Notes: a model not told the origin generated them from the letters alone. 7,408 bases of DNA from JBLHKS01 sp047620505 (GCA_047620505.1 JBLHKS010000297.1:1-7408); one strand, 5' to 3'. Positions 1 through 6,442 are shown, counted from the first letter of the stretch. A program made the numbers and translations.

Positions 1-162
1 CGCAACGGCTTCGCGATGTTCGAGTCAACTGCCCATATTTTAACGGACAACATGAGTTCGATTCACTTGCTCCACGTCCACGACGACCACATCGTCCTTG
101 GTCGCAAACGAATCGGCGCTTCTCTTTACGAAACCCTCACGATTTCCAACCCACGATCATGA
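1..162 (+). CDS. C-terminal end of an unidentified protein (partial)
   Basis: An open frame runs from the first base of the window to a TGA at 160-162, giving the last 53 residues of a protein that begins upstream. The visible piece starts RNGFAMFESTAHIL, contains a His/Asp-rich stretch (HLLHVHDDHIVLGR) and ends ETLTISNPRS. I do not recognise the family. There is no transmembrane segment or low-complexity sequence, so the end of a soluble domain is plausible. Its stop codon shares bases with the start codon of the next gene (ATGA, 159-162), which is the main evidence that the frame is real and cotranscribed with what follows. The HVHDDH stretch could bind metal, but this is speculation from composition. 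The reading frame is fairly sure; the function is unknown. Confidence 0.6.
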   Translation, partial: RNGFAMFESTAHILTDNMSSIHLLHVHDDHIVLGRKRIGASLYETLTISNPRS

Positions 163-1997
163 CCACTCGACTACTACTTTTACTCGCAATTTTTGCCACT
201 TCTTGCTTAGCTGAAGACGAGCCAGAATTTCGCACGTTCTTTGTTACCCGAAAGATGGCCTCTGAGCAGCTGCTGCCGTTTCTTGAGGCGGCGAAGCCGG
301 AAATTGTTCAGATCGGCCAGTACGGCGCGATGTTTCACGGCTACGCCGATGATGAAAAATCAAAGGGAACGCCGATGCAATTGCCTCTTCAAGGAGAGCG
401 CGCCGTGCTCGATTTTCAGCGAGATCTGAACGGTAAAATTCACGATCTCGGGCTGAAAGTCGTTGGCCATTTTCGACTCGTCAAAGCCTACGGAAACCTT
501 GAGGAGAAAACCGGCTTCGTCGACTACTACGAAAATCGTTGGCCCGAGGATTTGTTAGGCCCGAAGCCTCACGAGAATTTGATCGAGTTGCTCCAGCGTG
601 ATTCGACCGGCGCGCCGATCGGAGTCAGCCGCTACAACCAAGGACAGATCGCATTTTGTCTTTCGAGCCCGCCCGCGCGCCAGATGATGAAGCAGATGCT
701 GAAAGTCGCGGTCGACCATGGGGTCGATGGTGTGATCACGACTTACAATTATCATCTGGGCTGCTCCTGTCCGCATTGCCGAGAAAGTTTCGACGACTGG
801 CTGGCCGAGCGTGATTTGAAGTTCGAATTCGAAGAGATTCCGGCGAAGATTTCCGGCCATCCGGATCCAGCTGAAGCTACCGAACTGGACTGGCTCGCGA
901 TGCGGTGGGCGGCGGAGAATTTTAAGAAGAATTTCGACGATATTTTCATCGACTACGGACGAAGTCTGAATCCGAATCTGCTCGTCGCGCAGTGGAATCA
1001 CCTCAGCCACGTGAGCGCCGGCGAAGAGCGGATGTTTTTGCCGATCGATCAGTGGGGCAGGGGAGAGAGCTACTTCTGGGAATCAGGCGGTGCTTCGTTT
1101 GTCGGAGCCAAGCTTAACCTGAAAGAGCACCTCGCCGGTGATGCCTGGCTGAGTCTTTTGGTGATGCGCGAGCTCGGTGGAGGGAAGCCCGCGATCATGG
1201 GAAAATATGATGGGATGCGGCTCGCGGTTAGCACGGCCGAGGGGTTTGCGATGGGCGGACCAGGCATGGGGCGCTACATGCGGTTTGAGGATCCGGTCGG
1301 CTTCGAGATCCTGACTCGTTACGCCGATTTCATGCACAAAAATCGTCGCCTTTTTGAAGGAGCGAAGCCGGCGGCCGATGTAGGGCTGATTTTGCCTCGT
1401 CAGGCGCTTTGGGAAGGGAATGTTGAGGCGATGAACGAGTTTCGGTCGATCGGGCAGGCGCTGGTCGAAGCTCAGGTTCAGGTGGCTGTGATCGCTGACG
1501 AAAATCTCACCGCCGAGCGTTCTTTGAATCATCAGACTATCATTATTCCGGAATCGACAGTGTTGACTGAGGCGCAGAAATCCGTGTTGGAATCTCATCC
1601 TGCTTCGAAGATTCGGATTGGAAATTCAACGGAAGGAATTGAGGGACTGGTTTCGCAGGTCGAGCAATCGAGTCATGTTCGAATTGAAGCTCCATGGACA
1701 CTTCGCGCGACTTTCTACAAGAATGAAGGTGGCTCGACGCTTCATCTGGTTAACTACAATCGTGACGAGGGCGAAACCAAAGAGGAGAAGGGAAAAATCC
1801 CGGGCAACGAGCGTCCGATCGCCGAGAAAAATATCAAAGTCGAGCTGCTAGGAAACGGCCCCGTTCGGTCGATCAAACTTCATCGTCCAGATGTGGAAGA
1901 GCCCTTGGAAATACCTTTTGAGCAAGGGGAGAGCCTCCGATTTACAATCCCGGAGATTCTGGTTTATGGCGTGGTTGAGATTGATTTGGCGGATTGA
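159..1997 (+). CDS. Secreted glycoside-hydrolase-like protein (GH42/GHL6-type barrel plus GATase-like domain)
   Basis: The product has 612 residues. Residues 1-18 form a signal peptide: MTTR, a Leu-rich core, then a likely cut after CLA (position 18). ATSC at 13-16 resembles a lipobox, but Ala at -3 is unusual. Residues about 25-395 look like a TIM barrel. Within it, the cluster C202-x-C204-x2-C207, followed by F211 and W214, matches the zinc-cluster region of GH42 beta-galactosidases and the related GHL6 group. Residues about 404-500 (ADVGLILP to KIRIGNS) resemble the class I GATase-like trimerisation domain that follows the barrel in GH42. Residues about 505-612 look like a C-terminal beta domain. 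The usual Asn-Glu acid/base pair just before the Cys cluster is missing; the stretch reads TTYNYHLGC. E303 and E308 (GESYFWESGG) are other acidic candidates. A sugar-active role outside the cytoplasm is inferred and the substrate is unknown. The start has no Shine-Dalgarno sequence but overlaps the upstream stop as ATGA, suggesting translational coupling. The NUDIX gene follows after 18 bases. Confidence 0.85.
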   Translation: MTTRLLLLLAIFATSCLAEDEPEFRTFFVTRKMASEQLLPFLEAAKPEIVQIGQYGAMFHGYADDEKSKGTPMQLPLQGERAVLDFQRDLNGKIHDLGLKVVGHFRLVKAYGNLEEKTGFVDYYENRWPEDLLGPKPHENLIELLQRDSTGAPIGVSRYNQGQIAFCLSSPPARQMMKQMLKVAVDHGVDGVITTYNYHLGCSCPHCRESFDDWLAERDLKFEFEEIPAKISGHPDPAEATELDWLAMRWAAENFKKNFDDIFIDYGRSLNPNLLVAQWNHLSHVSAGEERMFLPIDQWGRGESYFWESGGASFVGAKLNLKEHLAGDAWLSLLVMRELGGGKPAIMGKYDGMRLAVSTAEGFAMGGPGMGRYMRFEDPVGFEILTRYADFMHKNRRLFEGAKPAADVGLILPRQALWEGNVEAMNEFRSIGQALVEAQVQVAVIADENLTAERSLNHQTIIIPESTVLTEAQKSVLESHPASKIRIGNSTEGIEGLVSQVEQSSHVRIEAPWTLRATFYKNEGGSTLHLVNYNRDEGETKEEKGKIPGNERPIAEKNIKVELLGNGPVRSIKLHRPDVEEPLEIPFEQGESLRFTIPEILVYGVVEIDLAD

Positions 1998-2015
1998 CGG
2001 CGGTAAAGCCAGCGG

Positions 2016-2570
2016 ATGCATCGCGAGCAGCTGCTGAGTCAGCTTGATCAATATTCCAAGACGTGGACGGACGAAAACTCCGGGACAACTGAGCCGTTTC
2101 GGGCGTTTGTCCAAGCGAACGAAGGCTGCTTTGAGCGCAGTTTGGAGATCGGACACATCACCGGTTCGGCGTGGGTCGTCGACGCCTCGGGCGAGCGAGT
2201 TTTGCTGACGCATCATCGTAAGTTGGATCGCTGGCTTCAGCTTGGCGGTCATGCCGATGGAGACTCGGATGTGTTTCGCGTGGCGGTCCGCGAAGCCGAA
2301 GAGGAATCTGGATTGCGCGATTTTGAGCTGGTTTCGACCAAAATTTTCGATCTCGATGTTCACCCGATTCCTGCTCGAAAGAACGAAGCCGAGCACCAGC
2401 ATTTTGACGTCCGGATTGCGCTTCGGTACACCGGCGATAAGGCGTTTGTGGTGAGCGACGAGTCGCACGATCTCGCTTGGGTCCCAGTTTGCGAGCTGGA
2501 AACTGTAACGAACGAGGAATCGATGTTGCGAATGGCGCGAAAGTGGCTGGAGTTTTCCGGCCACGCCTGA
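2016..2570 (+). CDS. NUDIX hydrolase
   Basis: A 184-residue cytoplasmic protein with no signal peptide or membrane segment. NUDIX enzymes hydrolyse nucleoside diphosphates linked to another group, using divalent metal bound by the Nudix box helix. The box lies at residues 78-100: G78, five residues, S84, seven residues, then R92-E93-A94-E95-E96-E97-S98-G99-L100. The metal-binding REAEEESGL core is intact. The first conserved Glu of the consensus is Ser84; from memory this is common in the 'LGGHADG' subgroup and is not a sign of inactivity. The N-terminal 45 residues are helical and precede the beta strand GSAWVV (50-55). The length is normal for a family member with a short N-terminal extension. 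The gene begins 18 bases after the glycoside-hydrolase stop and ends 22 bases before the membrane-protein start, so all are probably cotranscribed. Only a weak purine stretch precedes the ATG. The substrate cannot be read from the sequence. Confidence 0.93.
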   Translation: MHREQLLSQLDQYSKTWTDENSGTTEPFRAFVQANEGCFERSLEIGHITGSAWVVDASGERVLLTHHRKLDRWLQLGGHADGDSDVFRVAVREAEEESGLRDFELVSTKIFDLDVHPIPARKNEAEHQHFDVRIALRYTGDKAFVVSDESHDLAWVPVCELETVTNEESMLRMARKWLEFSGHA

Positions 2571-2584
2571 TAGCGTTATTTTTT
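2543..2584 (+). other. Hairpin followed at a distance by a T-run, possible weak attenuator
   Basis: Positions 2543-2564 fold outside-in into a nine-base-pair stem (GTGGCTGGA against TTCCGGCCAC with one G-U pair) closed by the four-base loop GTTT. It lies over the last codons of the NUDIX gene. A run of six T follows at 2579-2584, but 14 bases separate the two; an intrinsic terminator has the T-run directly after the stem. It is therefore more likely a processing or stability element, or chance, than a true terminator. It lies between two otherwise closely spaced genes, where partial polarity could lower expression of the membrane protein. Confidence 0.25.
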
Positions 2585-2592
2585 CCTGAGCG

Positions 2593-4536
2593 ATGCCTTC
2601 TGACCAGCCTTCCCCCTCCGAGTCTCGCGAGCCCGAAGCGTTAACAGACGATGAACTGGACGAGCTTGTCGAAGATTCCGTTGAGGTGGCCAGACGCGTT
2701 CCCGGCGGGCGGCTGAAGACTGAAATTCGTCCGCCAACCGAAAAGATTGTCATTGAGCGGATCGTCGAGTCGATCGAGCTCAAAGAAGACAGTCCGCCGC
2801 TTCCCAAAGCGCCTGACGGATCGCCCCTCGGAGGTAAGCCGGACACGCCGCCGGTCCCTGGCGTCCTTTCGAGGGCGGGTGCTGGCTTGCTTGAGATCGG
2901 TCTGATTTCCGCTGCGGGCTTGCCTGCATTGGTCTGTGCGATTCTGGTTTTTGTTTACGCCGTGGACACGCCATTCGGTGGCGATTGGGAGCGAATCGAC
3001 CTTCTCGAAAAAGTCCACGACGGCTCAGCGACGTCGGGTGATTTCCTCAGTTTGGAGGATGGAAGTCGAGCACCGATCCCAAAGGCCGCCAGCGTCGTGA
3101 TCGCGCGAGTCACGGGAGGAAACTACGCGGCTGCTCTCTGGCTTAATATCGGCGGAATCGCGATTACTGCCTTTGGGATTCTCGTGCTTCTTGCGAAATC
3201 GTTCGGAACCGGCGCTCGTCTGGTTTTCGGTTTTTTCATCGCCAATTTGATCCTGTTTTCGCCGCATCATCACCAGCAGCTGCTGTCCGCATCGATGCTT
3301 GGGCCGATCATCGTCGGGGCCTGCCTGATCTGGTCGGTCGTCTTCGTGACGACGAGCCTGCCTTGGGTGTTGAGACTGGTTTTCTGCCTGATTTGCGGTG
3401 CGATCGGCTCGTTCAGCCACGTTGCTGGGCTGGCAATTTGGCCTCTGATGCTCGCCCTGATTTTTTCGATTCGGAATCGCGGCTCACTCAAAAACCGAAT
3501 TGTGTTTGGTGTGGTTTGGTTAGTTTTCTCGATCGCCGCAATCGCGCTTTGGATTCGAGAACCAGCCGTGGCCGCGAATTTCTACGCCGCCGATGTCGCT
3601 GGTGCCGCGAAGACCTGGTTTGCGGTGATCGCGGAATCGCTCGCTCCAGTCTGGATGATGGGCGAGCCAAATCAGCTGATCATTCTCGTTGGGCTCGCGT
3701 TGTTTTGCAGTTTCGTGTCGGTCATCATTTTCTGGTTCGCGACGACGATGATGCGAGGCCGGATGGAACTCTGGAACGTCTGCCTGCCATGGATCGGGCT
3801 TGGTGCCGGTGCTCTGCTCAGTGCTCTTCTCGTTAGCCTGACAAGCGCACAACCTTTTCAGGCGAGCACGGCGGTTTTTGCTTCTCCTGCTTTGCTCGGG
3901 CTCGTGATTCTGGTCGTGATTTTCTTGAGCGAAGGAAACAAACTCGCGCCGGAATCGTTCCTCGCTCGCAATTCGAATATCGTCTGGGCGGCGTTGCTCG
4001 GTCTGATTTTGGCTCATCAAAGCGCTCTTTGGTTTTCTGGCGCGCGCGAGATGTCGGCCGATCGATCAGCTCGGCTTCAATCGCACGCGGCTCTGCTGCT
4101 TTCGCCTGCGATCGATCCGCCCGGGCTGGATTTCGACGAGTCGAATCGCTTCAAAGCTCGCGCTGAATTTTTGCGGTCCGCTGGCTACCGGAAGCTGTTT
4201 CCGAACGCGCGACTCGATCATCTTGACCTCACACGCGAGCCGCTTGCGCCGATTTCGATGTCGGAAATTACAACGGCGGGGATTCATGGAACCGCGACGT
4301 TGCCGATTTCTTCCAGGCGTTCGGCGGACGCGGTCGTAGCCGTCCGGACAGCGGGAACTCCAGTGATTCTAGCCGCGGCGAGCCTCAGAGGTAGTGCTTG
4401 GAATCTGGAATTTTCCGCTTCAGAGCCGGCCGACGTCTGGGTCATCGATATTCGAACGCTTCGGGCTTGGCGGACGGCCTACCGTCTGACTTCGGATGGG
4501 CTTGGCGGCGTTTCCGTGACGGAAATCCAAGAGTGA
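2593..4536 (+). CDS. Polytopic membrane protein, GT-C glycosyltransferase-like, with acidic cytoplasmic tail
   Basis: The product has 647 residues in three parts. Residues 1-95 are a Pro/Glu/Asp-rich, probably cytoplasmic tail (DDELDELVEDSVEVARR, later PPLPKAPDG). Residues about 102-481 contain roughly ten to eleven hydrophobic helices, near 102-124, 180-201, 208-224, 236-254, 258-293 (two), 303-320, 362-383, 396-418, 428-446 and 463-481. Residues 482-647 are a hydrophilic end, probably outside the membrane, with beta-rich character from about 565. The long loop after the first helix (FGGDWERIDLLEKVHDG, then PIPKAASVVIARVTGGN) resembles the first extracytoplasmic loop of GT-C-type membrane glycosyltransferases and related hypothetical proteins, where an acidic residue there (here D131 or E133) is functionally important. 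This suggests a lipid-linked sugar transferase or a relative, but it is an architecture match and not a firm family call. There is no Shine-Dalgarno sequence before the ATG. It is the last gene of the plus-strand run, and its stop directly abuts the stop of the opposing gene. Confidence 0.82.
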   Translation: MPSDQPSPSESREPEALTDDELDELVEDSVEVARRVPGGRLKTEIRPPTEKIVIERIVESIELKEDSPPLPKAPDGSPLGGKPDTPPVPGVLSRAGAGLLEIGLISAAGLPALVCAILVFVYAVDTPFGGDWERIDLLEKVHDGSATSGDFLSLEDGSRAPIPKAASVVIARVTGGNYAAALWLNIGGIAITAFGILVLLAKSFGTGARLVFGFFIANLILFSPHHHQQLLSASMLGPIIVGACLIWSVVFVTTSLPWVLRLVFCLICGAIGSFSHVAGLAIWPLMLALIFSIRNRGSLKNRIVFGVVWLVFSIAAIALWIREPAVAANFYAADVAGAAKTWFAVIAESLAPVWMMGEPNQLIILVGLALFCSFVSVIIFWFATTMMRGRMELWNVCLPWIGLGAGALLSALLVSLTSAQPFQASTAVFASPALLGLVILVVIFLSEGNKLAPESFLARNSNIVWAALLGLILAHQSALWFSGAREMSADRSARLQSHAALLLSPAIDPPGLDFDESNRFKARAEFLRSAGYRKLFPNARLDHLDLTREPLAPISMSEITTAGIHGTATLPISSRRSADAVVAVRTAGTPVILAAASLRGSAWNLEFSASEPADVWVIDIRTLRAWRTAYRLTSDGLGGVSVTEIQE

Positions 4537-4890
4537 TCAGCTAGCAGCTGCTGCGGTCGCGAAATGATGACAGAGCGCGACCAGTCCCAGGTTGATCCCG
4601 ATCAAAACCAGGCCGCACAGTCCTAACAGTTTTATTGGTCGGAAATCCCGTCGACTGATCGAAGTGATTACGCCAGCGAGAAACGCCAGCGCTCCTAACA
4701 GGACTCCTACCCAGAGGAAAGCGCCTTCCCAACGACTCCAGCTCCACCCGCCGACGAAGTTGTAGGTCAGGCCGCTCAGAAATACGAGAGACTCGACCCC
4801 AAGCACGCCGACTGAGATCAGCAACAGCGCTGCGGTTATTTCTAGATCTTTGCGGCTCGACGCTTTCACTTTTCCACCAACCAGATTCAA
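4537..4890 (-). CDS. Small three-helix membrane protein of unknown function
   Basis: The product has 117 residues with hydrophobic helices near 17-39, 56-78 and 87-108. The loops carry basic residues (KASSRKD near 9-15, SRRDFRPIK near 79-87), and the tail is Ala-rich (ATAAAAS). No family is recognised. The start at 4890 is a TTG. An alternative is the GTG eight codons in (4869-4867), which has a GGTGGA just upstream; either choice keeps all three helices. The gene begins 10 bases after the stop of the propeller gene, so the two form a likely operon, perhaps with the small protein anchored near the exported one. Its stop (4539-4537) directly follows the stop of the converging gene with no spacer. 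The coding case rests on the clean membrane topology and the operon spacing. Confidence 0.68.
   Translation of the reverse strand: MNLVGGKVKASSRKDLEITAALLLISVGVLGVESLVFLSGLTYNFVGGWSWSRWEGAFLWVGVLLGALAFLAGVITSISRRDFRPIKLLGLCGLVLIGINLGLVALCHHFATAAAAS
4555..4582. other. Inverted repeat just past the convergent stop codons
   Basis: GGTCGCG (4555-4561) and CGCGACC (4576-4582) form a perfect seven-base-pair stem with a 14-base loop. It sits 19 bases beyond the plus-strand stop and inside the 3' end of the small minus-strand gene. A shorter perfect hairpin, TTTCCG-TGA-CGGAAA, lies at 4511-4525 on the other side of the stops. Neither has a T-run on either strand, so they are not standard intrinsic terminators. 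They could protect transcript ends where the two converging transcripts meet. This may be chance in GC-rich coding DNA. Confidence 0.2.
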
Positions 4891-4900
4891 GAACTCTGAA

Positions 4901-6157
4901 TCATTCTTCGATTCGATACAAGGCCGTTTCTGTTCTAACTAACAGAGCGTTTCCATCGACGCCCATCGACGCCAGAGAGCGCTCGCCCATGTCGTTGGTC
5001 GCGAGCTTTTTGAATTCACGACCGGCCTCCAGAACCGTGACGATTCCTTTTTCATCGAGCGTGTAAATTCTGCCGTTGTTGTAGATCGGTGAGGCCGAAA
5101 AAGGGCCGGAAACTCGATCCTGCCAGACCACTTCGCCCGACTTCGCATCCCAGCAGGTACCGACACCGCCGTCGTCAAACGTGTAGAGCTCATCGCCTAC
5201 GAGAAGGAACGAAGCATTGCGCGGAACGCCCTTGGTTTCGCCTTTCCAAACGACATGAGACTCGGTCACGTCGCCGTTGCCGCCCGTCTTCACCGCGTGA
5301 AGGATCGGCTTGTTGAATCCGCTGCTCGCGTAAATCATTCCGTGTCCTGCAACTGGGCGGGGGACGACCGAGTAGCCTTGATCCCAGTTCACTTTCCAGA
5401 GTTCCTCGCCTGTTTCCGGATTGTATGCCCAGATGAAGCCGCTTCCCGGCAAAACAAGCTCTTTGCGCCCATCTGCTTCGACCAGCAGGGGAGTAGAAAA
5501 CGAAAACGGGCTTTTGGCACCAGACGGTCGTTGCGTCCGCCAGACTTCCTTTCCTGTCTTCGTATTGAGCGCAACGGCAAACCCTTCAGGCGGACCGTCA
5601 CAGCTGAAAATCAGCTTATCTCCGACGATAATCGGCGAGCCTCCGTTGCCGTGAACCGGCTTGTAGCTCAGGTCGCGATTCGTCCAGATAACTTTGCCCG
5701 CGTGGTCGAGACAGGCGGTTCCCTGATGGCCAAAGTGAACGAAAACTCGATCTTCGGTAACGACCGCACTAGGCGAGGCATGGCTGTTTTTGTTGTGAAT
5801 TTTCGGAGCCGTCTTTCCATCTTGTTTGAAGACTTCGATGTCCCAGATCACTTCGCCGGTTTTCGCGTGAAGGCAGATCGTGCGAAGGGAGCGGTCAACG
5901 CCGTTGACGTTCTGATCGTCTCCTTCGGCCACTGCGGTGGTCAGGAAGATTTTCCCCTGATAGACGGTCGGCGCAGACCAGCCTTTGCCGGCCAGCGAAT
6001 GTTTCCAAGTGACGTTCTTTTCGGTAGTCCACTCGACCGGCAGCTGCTGGTCGTCAGGAACGTGTCCCTGGCCGGTTGGTCCGCGAAAATCCGGCCAGTC
6101 AGCGAGGACAAATGCGGGAATCAGCGATAGGACAGCGATGAGGTTTTTCAGCTTCAT
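4901..6157 (-). CDS. Secreted PQQ-like beta-propeller repeat protein
   Basis: The product has 418 residues. A signal peptide occupies 1-19 (MKLKNLIAVLSLIPAFVLA), with the mature protein starting DWPDFRGPTGQGH. This N-terminus is typical of exported propeller proteins of Planctomycetota and Verrucomicrobiota. Blade repeats with the TG-x3-W pattern are visible at 100-105, 153-158 (AG variant), 201-206, 249-254 and 340-345 (SG), with another Trp at 304. Together they suggest a seven- or eight-bladed propeller of the BamB/PQQ-dehydrogenase fold. No cytochrome c motif (CxxCH) is present. Such proteins usually act as binding or scaffold proteins in the periplasm, so enzymatic PQQ use is doubtful. 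The frame stays open up to an ATG at 6277, but the start at 6157 was chosen because it places the signal peptide at the N-terminus; the 40 extra residues (MGGPIYASTGKNGG...) would bury it. There is no clear Shine-Dalgarno sequence. The small membrane gene follows after 10 bases. Confidence 0.92.
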   Translation of the reverse strand: MKLKNLIAVLSLIPAFVLADWPDFRGPTGQGHVPDDQQLPVEWTTEKNVTWKHSLAGKGWSAPTVYQGKIFLTTAVAEGDDQNVNGVDRSLRTICLHAKTGEVIWDIEVFKQDGKTAPKIHNKNSHASPSAVVTEDRVFVHFGHQGTACLDHAGKVIWTNRDLSYKPVHGNGGSPIIVGDKLIFSCDGPPEGFAVALNTKTGKEVWRTQRPSGAKSPFSFSTPLLVEADGRKELVLPGSGFIWAYNPETGEELWKVNWDQGYSVVPRPVAGHGMIYASSGFNKPILHAVKTGGNGDVTESHVVWKGETKGVPRNASFLLVGDELYTFDDGGVGTCWDAKSGEVVWQDRVSGPFSASPIYNNGRIYTLDEKGIVTVLEAGREFKKLATNDMGERSLASMGVDGNALLVRTETALYRIEE

Positions 6158-6442
6158 GAGCCAACGAAAGGCGAATTGCGTCGGGTTACAAGCCCAGATT
6201 CTCACTCTTCCATCCGACTTTTCAGCGCACCTCTTGCCGCCATTCTTGCCAGTTGATGCATATATCGGTCCCCCCAAATACGAGTTCTTTATGATCAGAG
6301 CGCGCTACGAAATGGGCCAGGATACTTCGTGAGGAAGATAGCATCGCTTTCCCGGAAATTGCCCCTCAATTAGTAGGAATGATTTCTGTTTTCTATTCCA
6401 AGGCTGTCAAAATGGAGGGTTCTTCATAGTCCTGACCAACTC
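6158..6442. other. Divergent intergenic region, presumed to hold promoters of both flanking genes
   Basis: This 285-base stretch between two outward-facing starts must hold the promoters of the minus-strand propeller operon and of the plus-strand gene at 6443, unless transcription enters from elsewhere. I see no convincing -35/-10 pair on either strand. A consensus TTGACA is present on the minus strand (TGTCAA at 6405-6410), but no good -10 box follows at the right distance. A small inverted repeat, AATTG-CCCCT-CAATT, lies at 6357-6371 and could be an operator. GGAGGG at 6414-6419 resembles a ribosome-binding site but lies 23 bases from the ATG at 6443. No RNA gene or riboswitch is recognised. 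Confidence 0.4.

Noticed and set aside
143..220. Lipoprotein signal in the glycoside-hydrolase-like protein
   Set aside because: ATSC at residues 13-16 has Ala rather than Leu/Val/Ile at -3, and a normal signal peptidase I site (CLA) lies two residues on; ordinary secretion fits better, though lipidation is not excluded.
1848..2846. A 332-codon minus-strand open frame spanning the whole NUDIX gene
   Set aside because: It is antisense to a clear NUDIX protein and to the flanking genes. Its translation is Arg/Ser-rich without domain features, as expected of a shadow frame in this composition.
5255..6130. A 291-codon plus-strand open frame inside the propeller gene
   Set aside because: It is fully antisense to a protein with a signal peptide and regular blade repeats; its own translation shows no recognisable domain.
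6158..6277. A 40-residue N-terminal extension of the propeller protein
   Set aside because: It would place a good signal peptide in the middle of the protein; the ATG at 6157 gives the normal exported form.
6376..6410. Minus-strand TTGACA as a sigma-70 promoter for the propeller operon
   Set aside because: The hexamer is perfect, but at 16-18 base spacing the best -10 candidate (AGAAAT) is poor, and the site would leave a leader of over 200 bases.
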